Below are positions 22,124 through 32,521 of a DNA stretch of 64,000 nucleotides, in pieces. Positions within the stretch are counted from its first letter, which is position 1, and every line of letters starts with the position of its first letter. Source of the DNA: Clavelina lepadiformis (lineage: Eukaryota; Chordata; Ascidiacea; Aplousobranchia; Clavelinidae); contig NC_135241.1 in the NCBI RefSeq assembly GCF_947623445.1, positions 7,380,501-7,444,500 on the forward strand, written 5' to 3'. A program made the translations under genes and the position numbers. The notes beneath the pieces were generated by a model. That model did not search any database and was not told where the DNA came from. It saw only the letters and a list, made by a program, of their open reading frames with translations.

Positions 22124-22311
22124 AAACCTTATGATCATCAACTGCAAAATTTGGAATCACATTTGTGAGTGGATGCCATCACAAAGACTTTCAAGGTGTT
22201 ACCTGTTCAAAACGCTTTTATATCAGCCAACCGAACCGATCTACGTTTCCATCGCTCCACAAATTTGAGAATCTACCTGCTGAATATTCTTATCAATCTC
22301 CTTGATCGTGC

Positions 22312-22454
22312 AGCTTTGCGCAGAGGCGATACCGTAGCTGATGAGGAACTTCCGAGGCGCGGTTATTGCTAGTTGAAAACTATACCCAATACCCCGCCCT
22401 TTCGGCTCTTACAGAGACGATTGAGGCAATATCTGAAGAATTCCGTGGAATTCC
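22312..22454 (+). ncRNA. U4: U4 snRNA, unit 31
   Basis: Reference type. Confidence 0.94.
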
Positions 22455-22647
22455 TATGTTGCTTATACTCCAGACGACTGCTTGCAGCACGCAGACCTTC
22501 ACTCTTTACGAAAGCAAATCATAATGAACGGAACGAGTCTAAATAAGTAGTTCAAGTCACAGTGTGTCGTTAAACGTTTAAAACGGCCAACCACAAACTG
22601 TAGTCAAAACGTTCGGTATAGTGTCGTAAGTGGACAAGCCAGAAGCC

Positions 22648-22765
22648 ACTCTGGCTTCAGCGCATTCAACGTGTAAATCTTTCGCCTTTTACTAAAGATT
22701 TTCGTGTGCGGGAGCATATAATGAGTCGAAGAAAATTTGTTAAGAGCCGCGGCAATGCTGTGGCC
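22648..22765 (+). ncRNA. U5: U5 snRNA, unit 32 (C55T)
   Basis: C55T only. Confidence 0.93.
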
Positions 22766-22953
22766 AAACCTTATGATCATCAACTGCAAAATTTGGAATC
22801 ACATTTGTGAGTGGATGCCATCACAAAGACTTTCAAGGTGTTACCTGTTCAAAACGCTTTTATATCAGCCAACCGAACCGATCTACGTTTCCATCGCTCC
22901 ACAAATTTGAGAATCTACCTGCTCAATATTCTTATCAATCTCCTTGATCTTGC

Positions 22954-23096
22954 AGCTTTGCGCAGAGGCGATACCGTAGCTGATGAGGAACTTCCGAGGC
23001 GCGGTTATTGCTAGTTGAAAACTATACCCAATACCCCGCCCTTTCGGCTCTTACAGAGACGATTGAGGCAATATCTGAAGAATTCCGTGGAATTCC
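22954..23096 (+). ncRNA. U4: U4 snRNA, unit 32
   Basis: Reference body, T at -4. Spacer variant GCTCAATATT is shared with the unit on the far side of LINE copy 2. Confidence 0.94.
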
Positions 23097-23289
23097 TATG
23101 TTGCTTATACTCCAGACGTCTGCTTGCAGCACGCAGACCTTCACTCTTTACGAAAGCAAATCATAATGAACGGAACGAGTCTAAATAAGTAGTTCAAGTC
23201 ACAGTGTGTCGTTAAACGTTTAAAACGGCCAACCACAAACTGTAGTCAAAACGTTCGGTATAGTGTCGTAAGTGGGCAAGCCAGAAGCC

Positions 23290-23407
23290 ACTCTGGCTTC
23301 AGCGCATTCAACGTGTAAATCTTTCGCCTTTTACTAAAGATTTCCGTGTGCGGGAGCATATAATGAGTCGAAGAAAATTTGTTAAGAGCCGCGGCAATGC
23401 TGTGGCC
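23290..23407 (+). ncRNA. U5: U5 snRNA, unit 33 (intact, just upstream of LINE copy 2)
   Basis: Complete reference-type U5 with promoter. The LINE begins 65 bp after its end. Nt 36-118 of this gene lie in the first half of the 148-bp duplication that flanks the element, so the gene is whole in spite of the insertion at nt 35/36. Confidence 0.94.
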
Positions 23408-23472
23408 AAACCTTATGATCATCAACTGCAAAATTTGGAATCACATTTGTGAGTGGATGCCATCACAAAGAC
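23325..23472 (+). repeat. 148-bp direct duplication flanking LINE copy 2, left arm
   Basis: Runs from U5 nt 36 to ...CACAAAGAC in the U5-U4 spacer, immediately before the LINE. The right arm is 26782-26929, of equal length. Read as a long target-site duplication; an origin by exchange between array units is the alternative. Confidence 0.75.
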
Positions 23473-26463
23473 GAGATCCAGAGCGAGATCGCTTCCCTCC
23501 CACACAAAAAGCGAAGTACTAGAACGAAAACGAAAATAGAGCTCCAAAACTTCACCCAAGCTTTTGATCTCAACGATCCCTATGACCAAACCCAAAATGG
23601 TGATGTAGATTTTACATGGCAAAGCGGTTCATCAAAATCTAGAATCGATCGTTTTTATGTATCCCAACAAATAAAAGTTGACGGTCTGCAAACGATGGAA
23701 AACCCTCTCTCCGATCACAAAATGTTACTAGCAAATTGCGTTTCTTTCGCCCTAGAAAAAAGAGGCCGCGGAGTCTGGAAAAATAATGTAAACGTCTTTC
23801 AAAACGTCAAATTTCGCAAAACGCTTGAAGAAAGATTGCCCCTCTGGCGTACCCTTCACCCCTTACTCATTCCAGACTTATCCGCATGGTGGGTGGAAAT
23901 TAAAAACAGGATAAAAGATCTGATAATCGAAATCACGAGAGAAATCGCGCAAGAAACTAGGGAAGAAGAAACTCGCCTTGAAAACGATTATAAATTAGTT
24001 TGTGAACGATTATCCCAAGCAAAATGTAATTACGACGATTACCTAGCCGCCAAAAAGTCATTGGCTGATTTCCAACGAAAAGCCGCTGATAAGAAATTGC
24101 GTAAAAGTTTGCAAAGAAACTTGGATACTCCGACCAAGCAATTTTTTCAAAGATTCATGCAAGATAGGAAGTCAACCCGAATTACCGAAGTAACCGACTC
24201 GGAAGGTGTAAAGCACATTTCGTCCCCATCGATATTAAAAGAAACCCGTAAATTTTATAACAAACTTTACTCGAAAGAAGTAACGTCTGAAGAGAAACAA
24301 CGTGTTTTCTTGAAACATTTAAAGGCCCATTTATCGCCCTATGAAAGAGAGACGTTAGACGCTGAAATTAGCGACCAAGAAATATTCACCGCACTAACAC
24401 AAATGAAAAAAGGCAAAACACCTGGCCCAGATGGTCTCAGCATTGAGTTTTACGTCCAATGTTGTGACATCATAGGTGGTGGCTTGCTTGAAATAATCAA
24501 AACGTGGTTTAGGGACGCAAGTACGACTAATTCAAACAAAGAAGGGGTTATAACTTTAATCCATAAGAAAGGGCCTACAAATGACCTCAGCAATTACCGC
24601 CCAATATCGCTATTGAATTGCGATCTAAAACTTTACACGAAAATTTTAACTAACCGTTTAAAAAGCAAACTAAACAATATTACGCACCAGAACCAATTTG
24701 CAAAACCCCACAAATCGATCCACGACGCCATCATCAAGATTCGCGATCTGTATGAAAAAAGTAGAAATGAAGGCCAAAACCATTTGTTCATATCGATTGA
24801 CTTCTTAAAAGCCTTCGATTCAATCAACCACGCATGGCTTTTTAAGGTGCTTGAACGAATGCATTTTCCTTCTCGCTTCCTACTTGCCGTTAAAAACTTG
24901 TATTCTGACGCGAAATCCAGGATAATCAACAACGGTTTTTTATCTGAACCTTTTCATTTAAAAAAAGGAGTCAGACAAGGAGACCCGCTAAGTTTATACC
25001 TTTTCATATTGGCAGTGGAACCCCTAATATGCGCAATTAATAGCTCGGTCGAAATAGACGGTTTGGGTCCCACCCCAAAGTATTGTACAAAATGCGTCGC
25101 GTATGCAGACGACACCACCTTCACCCTCAAAGATGCGTACTCCGCCGAAAAGACTTTTAAACTACTGGATGATTTCAGCGAAGCCTCTGGCCTAAAAATC
25201 AATATCTCAAAATCCAAAGGCCTTACCCCAGAAATCAAACCAAATACCACGACGCAACTGCCACCAATACAGTGGACAAACTCTCACCTCCAATTATTAG
25301 GAACAACAATAGGAACTTACGACCCTACCATAAGTTGGGCACGACCGTTAGAAAACCTCAAAAAAGAAGCGACCCGCCTTAAAAAAGTACATTCCACCTT
25401 TGATGCCAAGTGCATATTGGTTCGAAGTAAATTACTCCCTTTAATTTCATACAACGCCTTCAGCCAGCCCATAACGACCAAGACAGCCGAGACCATAAAC
25501 AGGACAATTGAAAGGTACATTTTGACGAGTAATAATACGTTCGCAGACATCGAAGTTCTTCAAAGACCCAGAGATTACGGCGGTTATGACATAATCAATA
25601 TTCCCGTGTATGCGGATTTGTTTTATTTAAAACCTTTGACCCCATTTTGCAGGGACAAATTAGAAAACAAGCTTTGGTCGTGACAAAACCGCACGATGGA
25701 ACACCAAATCGGTCACCAACTGTCCAACCTCCTCGGCATCCAGATTGATAATCGTATACCGCATGCCACCTCCCCATCTATTTATTATGAGCATATGCTC
25801 GAAATAATCAGAAAGCACCGTATCTCACTGAAAGAGATCGTAAGCGGAAAGGTTAAAAAAATATACCAGCGTATCATACGCGAAAGTGCCCCGCAGTTGT
25901 ATTTGACTCCACCAGAGCGGTCGACATGGCCCAGAGTACACAACGCAATTCTCTCCAACGCCCAAAAAACTTTCAACTACAGAGTAATATGGAATGATTT
26001 ACCTACTCGAGGTGATATGACCAACTTTGTCCCCTACACGGAAACAGCATGTCGTTTTTGCGCCAACGGCCCCGACTCGGTGCTGCACACGATAGTAAAA
26101 TGTAAAAAAATAAGCACTATTTGGGAATGTGCTTCCGGCGTTGCGCAAATCTTAACTGGTAGGGACGATATTAAGTTCGATCCAACCACAATAACCAACT
26201 TTGACGGAATAGGTGGCCCAGATTTCGAGTCCGCAGACATGTTAACCTATTGGCTAACGGTGGTAAAACAAAAAATTTGGAAACATAGGAACGCGATTTT
26301 GTTTGAAAGCCAAACTTTTAACCCTGACGAAATTATCCGGTCTATTAAGAGGACCGTGTATGCTAGACGCACATGGGACCGGCGAAATGAAGGCCCCTAT
26401 AAACAGCAGATTGAAAAACTGTGTGCTGCAATGCAAAAGTATTTCACGCCGCCCCTACCATAG
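23473..26463 (+). pseudogene. LINE ORF2, 5'-truncated, one in-frame stop
   Basis: Opens with the end of an APE-type endonuclease: FTWQSGSSKSRIDRFYVS and then LSDHKMLL, which carries the SDH motif. A basic, coiled linker precedes the RT (YADD about 25105), followed by the zinc-binding tail. The frame is interrupted once, by a TGA at 25681-25683 where copy 1 has a TTG codon one base along; the same frame then continues to TAG at 26461-26463. The upstream open frame reads into array spacer (23449-23472), which is not part of the element. Confidence 0.9.
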
Positions 26464-26781
26464 CTTTTGATGAAAAATGACCACGCTAGTCCCGTTGCTT
26501 GGACGTCATTATCAAACTTTTTATGAATTAGAACCTGTGTAAATTCTAGATAAACTTTGTTGTAATTGTTGCTGGCGATGTACAACCTTTATCGTACCTG
26601 CTTACAATTTACGAATGTGTCATCACTAAGATTTCGAGATCTGTGTTATTGTTATAGTCATTTGTTTAAATCAATTACCATCACCGACATGTTCAATTGA
26701 AGTATTTTGCAAGTAGATTATGGAAAAGTTTGCCTTGTACATATTTTCTCCTTTTGTGTTTGTTTTTCCGCAATAAAATAT
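23473..26781 (+). mobile_element. LINE copy 2 (L1/Tx1 group), 5'-truncated, in U5 array
   Basis: Begins inside the APE endonuclease domain, directly after array spacer, so it is 5'-truncated. It contains the rest of ORF2 and a 3' UTR ending CAATAAAATA, then U5 nt 36, exactly as copy 1 does. By eye it is about 97-98% identical to copy 1 over their shared length, with a small indel in the 3' UTR (near 26508). It has the same orientation as U5. Confidence 0.93.
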
Positions 26782-26864
26782 CGCCTTTTACTAAAGATTT
26801 CCGTGTGCGGGAGCATATAATGAGTCGAAGAAAATTTGTTAAGAGCCGCGGCAATGCTGTGGCC
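26782..26864 (+). pseudogene. U5 snRNA fragment (nt 36-118) at LINE copy 2 3' junction
   Basis: An 83-nt 5'-deleted U5 lacking promoter and stem I 5' strand; the same cut point as at 2758. Confidence 0.92.
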
Positions 26865-26929
26865 AAACCTTATGATCATCAACTGCAAAATTTGGAATCA
26901 CATTTGTGAGTGGATGCCATCACAAAGAC
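26782..26929 (+). repeat. 148-bp direct duplication, right arm
   Basis: Second copy of the flank, from U5 nt 36 into the spacer; after 26929 the unit continues without a break into U4. Confidence 0.75.
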
Positions 26930-27052
26930 TTTCAAGGTGTTACCTGTTCAAAACGCTTTTATATCAGCCAACCGAACCGATCTACGTTTCCATCGCTCCA
27001 CAAATTTGAGAATCTACCTGCTCAATATTCTTATCAATCTCATTGATCGTGC

Positions 27053-27195
27053 AGCTTTGCTCAGAGGCGATACCGTAGCTGATGAGGAACGTCCGAGGCG
27101 CGGTTATTGCTAGTTGAAAACTGTACCCAATACCCCGCCCTTTCGGCTCTTACAGAGACGATTGAGGCAATATCTGAAGAATTCCGTGGAATTCC
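27053..27195 (+). ncRNA. U4: U4 snRNA, terminal unit (diverged)
   Basis: G9T in the U6-pairing stem II strand, T39G in the 5' loop and A71G. The G9T change alone would weaken pairing with U6; possibly a dying copy. Confidence 0.85.
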
Positions 27196-27396
27196 TATGT
27201 TGCTTATACTCCAGACGTCTGCTTGCAGCACGCAGACCTTCACTCTTTACGAATGCAAATCATAATGAACGGAATGAGTCTAAATAAGTAGTTCAACTGT
27301 TCAAGTCACAGTGTGTCGTTAAACGTTTAAAACGGCCAACCACAAACTGTAGTCAAAACGTTCGGTATAGTGTCGTAAGTGGACAAGCCAGAAGCC

Positions 27397-27514
27397 ATTC
27401 TGGCTTCAGCGCATTCAACGTGTAAATCTTTCGCCTTTTACTAAAGATTTTCGTGTGCGGGAGCATATAATGAGTCGAAGAAAATTTGTTAAGAGCCGCG
27501 GCAATGCTGTGGCT
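27397..27514 (+). ncRNA. U5: U5 snRNA, last copy of the array
   Basis: C55T type with ATTCTGG at the 5' end (C2T, weakening stem I). Loop I, Sm site and most of the terminal hairpin are intact. No U4 follows. Confidence 0.87.
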
Positions 27515-27548
27515 AAAACTTAATCATCAACAGCAAAATTTTGAAATT

Positions 27549-28244
27549 GAAACGTTTATGTTGAGTCCTATGTCTAACACCTTGTTGAGTTTTTTCCGTC
27601 ACACATGGAATCTTTGTTTGTGACCAAGGGCTCTCTATCATTCAAACACGTATATCGTTTATGTATACATATATACAGAGAGACGTGAAGCTCGTACCCA
27701 TAACAATCATACAGAGTTACACACTAAACTTATCAGACCAGGTCATCAAGACTCTATTTACAGCTTCGGCCCCTGACTGGATGGCAACGAACGGTGATTC
27801 ATTCGTCCAGTACAAAACCATTTTCACCGGTTTGAAAAAAAAAACATTATCAGTTCTTACCATTCCTGTGCCTTCAACCACAACGGCTGGAGGTCTTTTA
27901 TATTGGTTCTAGCAACTGGAGGAAACATTTCAGCTGGTTCCACAATTTCCTTTACCGGGGAAAATCTATACCATGATAGCGGGTTTATGTGATATCTATT
28001 TGCAGCAGTTTTATGATTTACTCGTGTGCCGTGTTGCCAAATAAAATATGCAATACGATCAATTCAAACAGTATAAACTGCTCTCGGAGTTTTTCTCCAC
28101 GATATAGTTGCATTACAGTCTATAATTTTTCATTCTTTTGTACATAACTCCATTAATTGACCGTTCTTTATTCATGCTCACTCTTGTTATCATCAATATG
28201 TTACATTTAAATTGTTAACTTTTGCATTCCATAGCGAGGGAAGA
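27549..28244. other. No recognisable gene
   Basis: AT-rich sequence between the array edge and the tail of LINE copy 3. An 83-codon open frame at 27661-27912 resembles nothing I know. Confidence 0.5.
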
Positions 28245-28474
28245 ATATTTTTTTTTACAATTTTTATTTTTATTACGAGTATTTTTATTACAACTAGTAA
28301 AGAGTGATGAACAGGTAACACTATGAAAGCCTTTGTCATGGCATCCACTCGCAAATGTGATTCCAAATTTTGCAGTTGATGATCAAGGTTTGGCCACAGC
28401 ATTGCCGCGGCTCTTAACAAATTTTCTTCGACTCATTACATGCTCCCGCACACGGAAATCTTTAGTAAAAGGCG
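28245..28474 (-). repeat. U5 and spacer flank attached to LINE copy 3, ending in an A-rich tail
   Basis: Read on the minus strand, the LINE is followed by U5 nt 36-118 and about 85 bp of U5-U4 spacer (to about 28308), then by a ~45-bp A-rich run. The copy lies outside the array, and no U5 sequence is seen at its 5' end. This is what a 3' transduction would leave: read-through from an element sitting in U5, polyadenylation in the spacer, reinsertion elsewhere. Confidence 0.65.
28392..28474 (-). pseudogene. U5 snRNA fragment (nt 36-118), orphan
   Basis: The same 83-nt piece as at the two array junctions, with loop I, Sm site and 3' hairpin readable and few substitutions. Promoterless, hence not a gene. 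Confidence 0.9.
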
Positions 28475-31400
28475 ATATTTTATTGCAAAAACATAACACA
28501 GAAAGAGAAAATTTCGAGCAAACGTTTCTAAACTCTAATTGCAAGATACACCAATTAACCATGCCTGTGGTTGTAATAAATTTAAATAAAGGACAATAAC
28601 ACAAATCGCGAAACCTTAGTAATGACTAATGACACATATGTACAGTGTAAACAAAACGTATGTAGTGTCACGGGATTATTTATAATTGCACCCGTTTTAT
28701 AGCCATCATATTGTTTGTTCGCACCATTCTTCAATGTTAATTTAGTTAAATGTGTGGGTCAGCTATTAGTTTTATTCGCGTTGTGTCTTTTGTATGCATG
28801 CTTGTCAGGTTTTAGGTTTGCTCACGTGCTGCCATATTTTATTTATTTATATGTACACGTGTTTTTTTTCGATCTCTTGTGACGTCTCACATCGCTATCC
28901 CGAGGGCCTAATTAGTATTTAGCGTCCCACGTTGATTCTGTCATTACGTGGAATTTGTTTTGGTGTGGTGTTGCGCTCGGCTGGGAAGCGCTGGGTGAGT
29001 GTTGATTTCAATTACGTTTGGATTTTATACAAGTAAGATGGGTGTTTTTGTCGAAGAAAATGCTATTAAAAGTTAGTGAGGCAAAAGAGCTAATTGACTA
29101 GCTGACAAGTGGGAAGTTTCTTGGTTAAGAAAAAGTTTGGTTACGTGTAGCAGGTGCGATAAAAGGTTGTACTTGGCAAGCAACAATTAAAACAAAAAAT
29201 TTATCAAGAATACACAGGTTCTACGTCATAAAAAGTTTAATAACGACGTCAGAGCAGCTAGACAAGCGTGGACATTTTTCATCAAAAGCTATGATAGGGG
29301 CGGCGAGGAATACTTTTGCATTGCTGCTCACAGTTTTTCAATCTGCTGTTTGAAGGGGCCTTCATTTCGACGTTCCCATGTGCGTCTACCATACGCGGTC
29401 CTCTTAATAGACCTGATAATTTCGTCAGGGTTAAAAATTTGGTTTCCAAACAGAATCGCGTTCCTACGTTTCCAAATCTTTTGTTTTACAACTGTTAACC
29501 AATAGGTTAACATGTCTGCGGACTCGAAATCTGGGCCCCCTATTTCATTTAAGTTTGTTATTGTGGTTGGCTCGAAGTTCATATCGTCACTACCAGTTAA
29601 AATTTGCGCAACGCCGGAAACACATTCCCAAACAGTGCTTATTTTTCTATATTTAACTATCGTGTGCAACACTGAGTCGGGACCGTTGGCCCAAAAACAA
29701 ACGACATGCTGTTTGTGTGTAGAACACAAAGTTGTTCATATCACCTCGAGTAGGTGAGTCATTCCATATTACTCTGTAGTTGAAAGTTTTTTGCGTGTTT
29801 GAGAGGATTGCGTTGTGTACTTTGGGCCATGCCGATTGTTCTGGTGAAATAAAATAAGATTGTTGGTCACAATCGCGTATGATACTCTGGTATATTTTTT
29901 AACCTTTCCGCTTAATACTTCTGTAAGTGAGACACGATGCTTCCTGATTATTTTGAGCATATACTCATAATAAATCGATGGGGAGGTGGCATGCGGTATA
30001 CGATTATCAATCTGGATGCCGAGGAGGTTGGACAGTTGGTGACCGATTTGGTGTTCTATTGTGCGGTTTTCCGAAGACAGAACCTTGTTTTCTATTTTAT
30101 CCCTGCAAAATGAGGTCAAAGGTTTCAAATAAAACAAATCCGTATACACAGGAATATTAATTATGTCATAACCGCCGTATGCTCTGGGTCTTGGTAGAAC
30201 TTTGATGTCCGCATACGTATTATTGTTCGTCAAAATGTATCTTTCAATTGTCCTGTTTATGGTCTCGGCTGTCTTTGTCGTTATGGGCTTGCTGAAGGCG
30301 TTGTACGAAATTGAGGGAAGTAATTTGCTTCGAACCAATATGCACTTGGCATCAAAGGTGGAATGTACTTTTTTAAGGCGGGTCGCTTCTTTTTTGAGGT
30401 TTTCTAACGGTCGTGACCAACTTATGATATGGTCGTAAGTTCCTATTGTTGTTCCTAAAATTTGGAGGTGGAAATTTGTCCACTGTATTGGTGGCAGTTG
30501 CATCGTGGTGTTTGGTTTGATTTCTGGGGTAATACCTTTGGTTTTTGAGATATTCATTTTTAAGCCAGTCGAGGTTTCGCTAAAATCATCCAGTAGGTTA
30601 AAGGTCTTTTTGGCAGAGTACGCATCTATGAGGGTGAAGGTGGTGTCGTCTGCATACGCGACGCATTTCGTACAGTGCTTTGGGGTGGGATCCAAACCGT
30701 CTATTTCGACCGAGCTCTTAATTGCGCAGATTAGCGGTTCCACTGCCAATATGAAAAGGTATAAACTTAGCGGGTCTCCTTGTCTGACCCCTTTTTGTAA
30801 ATCAAAGGGTTTAGATAAAAAACCGTTGTTGATTATCCTGGATTTCGCGTCAGAGTACAAGTTTTTAACGGCAAGTAGGAAGCGAGAAGGAAAATGCATT
30901 CGTTCAAGAACCCTAAAAATCCATGCGTGGTTGATTGAATCGAAGGCTTTTAAGCAGTCAATCGATATAAACAAATGGTTTTGGCTTTCATGTCTGCTTT
31001 TTTCATACAGATCGCGAATCTTGATGATGGCGTTGTGGTTCGATTTGTGGGGTTTTGCAAACTGGTTCTGGTGCGTAATACTGTTTAGTTTGCTTTTTAA
31101 ACGGTTAAATTAGTTAATATTTTCGTGTAGATTTCTTATACATCACAATTTAACAGCGATATTGGGCGGTAATTGCTAAGGTCATTCGTAGGTCCTTTCT
31201 TATGGATTAAGATTATAACACCTTCTTTGTTTGCATTAGTTATACTCGCGTCCTTAAACCACGTTTTGATTACTTCGAGGACACCACCTCCTATGATGTC
31301 CCAGCATTGGACGTAAAACTTAATGCTAAGACCATCTGGGCCAGGTGTTTTGCCTTTTTTCATTTGTGTTAGTGCGGTGAATATTTCTTGATCGCTAAGT

Positions 31401-31973
31401 TCAGCGTCTAACGTCTGTCTTTCGGAGGGCGATAAATGAGCGTTTAAATGTTTCAAGAAAACACGCTGCTTCTCTTCAGACGTTACTTCTTTCGAGTAAA
31501 GTTTATTATAAAATTTACGAGTTTCTTTTAAAATCGATGGGGACAAAATATGCTTTACGCCTCCCGAGTCGATGACTTCGGTTATTCGGGTTGACTTCCT
31601 ATCTTGCATGAATCTTTGAAAAATTGCTTGGTCGGAGTATCCAAGCTTCTTTGCAAACTTTTATGCAATTTCTTATCAGCGGCCTTGCGTTGGAATTCAA
31701 CCAGTGATTTTTTGGCGGCTAAGTCATCGTCGTAATTACATTTTGCTTGGGATAAACGTTCACATACCAATTTATAATCGTTTTCAAGGCGAGCTTCTTC
31801 CCTATTTTCTTGCGCGATTTCTCTCGTGATATGGATTATCCGATCTTTAATCCTGTTTTTAATTTCCACCCAACATGCGGATAAGTCTGGAATTAGTAAG
31901 GGATATAAGGTGCTCCAGAGGGGCAATTTTTCTTCAAGCGCTTTGCGAAATTTTACGTACACGTTTACATTAT
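28475..31973 (-). mobile_element. LINE copy 3 (same family), 5'-truncated, decayed
   Basis: Minus-strand copy that starts in the linker before the RT (matches copy 2 from about 23780) and ends CAATAAAATA at 28475. The RT reads in pieces at 31962-31582, 31609-31136, 30974-29769 and 29729-29328, so at least three frame breaks. A ~490-bp foreign insertion splits its 3' UTR (about 28655-29140). More diverged than copies 1 and 2, thus older. Its 5' end abuts a transposon-like gene (31977 onward), which it seems to have interrupted. Confidence 0.9.
28655..29140. other. Unidentified insertion in the 3' UTR of LINE copy 3
   Basis: The 3' UTR aligns with copies 1 and 2 on both sides of this block but not inside it. 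No coding sequence, terminal repeat or RNA gene was recognised, so its class is unknown. Confidence 0.5.
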
Positions 31974-31976
31974 AAC

Positions 31977-32521
31977 TGATAACCTCACATTGCTTCCAAT
32001 TTTGACATTGAACTACTGAAACGTTTATCTTTGAGTTGCTGAATTAGTGGACCATCAAACACACCAGCCTTAATTTTTTGTATTGACAGGCCAGGAAAAG
32101 CCAAAACGAAGTAATTGAAACAGTTGCTTTCAGTTGACAATGCTTTGACGAATTGCTTCATTAGGCGGAACATTATACGCAGAGGTGGGAAAATAATTTT
32201 CTTTCTGTCAACAAGTAGCTCATGTAGAATATTGGGATCACCAGGTTTAAGGTCAGATCTCGAAGGCCAGTTCCTCTCCATCCAGTGCTGATCTCAAGCT
32301 CTGCTGTCCCACATACACAAATAGCAGGGGTACTTTGTGTTACCGTGTTGCTGACCAAGAAGAAAACATACCATTTTAAGGTCAACACATAGGCCTATGA
32401 TCCAATTGCGCTTGTGATATTGCAACAATTCAACGACATTTTTGTTTCCGTATTTTATTGCTAAGGCTTTTCTGCTTTCTGCTGTCGATTCCATATTGAC
32501 ATATTTTTTTGAATCAACCAA
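31977..32521 (-). pseudogene. Unclassified transposon-like gene fragment, copy A
   Basis: Minus-strand pieces read CVDLKMVCFLLGQQ...KYPCYLCMWDSRA (32521-32294) and then, after a frame change, LVDRKKIIFPPLRIMFRLMKQFVKAL...FPGLSIQKIKAGVFDGPLI (32281-31985). This pattern (KMV-x-FLLG, C-x2-C-x-WDSR, LPPLHIKLGLMKQFVKAL-like) belongs to a protein family met in many copies in invertebrate genomes and usually left unnamed. It behaves like a mobile element, but I cannot place it in a superfamily. The fragment is cut off by LINE copy 3. Confidence 0.5.

Larger units (their letters stand above)
2758..23472 (+). repeat. Tandem array of U5-U4 snRNA gene units (~642 bp each)
   Basis: Thirty-two consecutive U4-bearing units plus a final U5, in one orientation with no other sequence between them. 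Unit length is 642 bp; ten units are 644 bp because of a TA insertion inside U5, and unit 1 has 3 extra bases in the spacer. Order within a unit: U5 (118 nt), spacer (~188 bp), U4 (143 nt), spacer (~193 bp). Units differ by only a few substitutions, and variant combinations recur at 4,498-bp and 3,858-bp offsets, the mark of unequal exchange. The 61-68-codon open frames that recur in each unit are readings of snRNA and spacer, not proteins. Copy number is only as good as the assembly. Confidence 0.96.
26930..27548 (+). repeat. Terminal part of the U5-U4 array
   Basis: The last unit, more diverged than internal ones (extra TTCAACTG near 27293, many substitutions), followed by a last U5. Similarity fades after the U5 terminal hairpin and is gone by about 27548. 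Decay at the edge is typical where exchange no longer homogenises an array. Confidence 0.9.

Noticed and set aside
2886-23431. Dozens of repeated 60-68-codon open frames on both strands in the array
   Set aside because: They are readings of U5, U4 and spacer; the C-terminal AALRRGDT... string is U4 nt 1-60 translated, and the minus-strand MQLMIIRF... string runs through U5. Most start at GTG or other non-ATG codons.
2758-23472. CRISPR array or satellite DNA as an explanation of the 642-bp repeat
   Set aside because: The repeats are whole contiguous units without unique spacers, and each holds two recognisable RNA genes.
2758-23472. U6, U1, U2 or 5S rRNA genes within the unit
   Set aside because: The spacers were read for the U6 ACAGAGA region, the U1 5' end, the U2 branch-pairing region and 5S boxes; none was found. 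ACAGAGAC in the unit is the U4 central hairpin.
30505-31113. 202-codon frame on the plus strand
   Set aside because: It is the antisense of the reverse transcriptase of LINE copy 3; similar antisense frames of 98-99 codons occur in copies 1 and 2.
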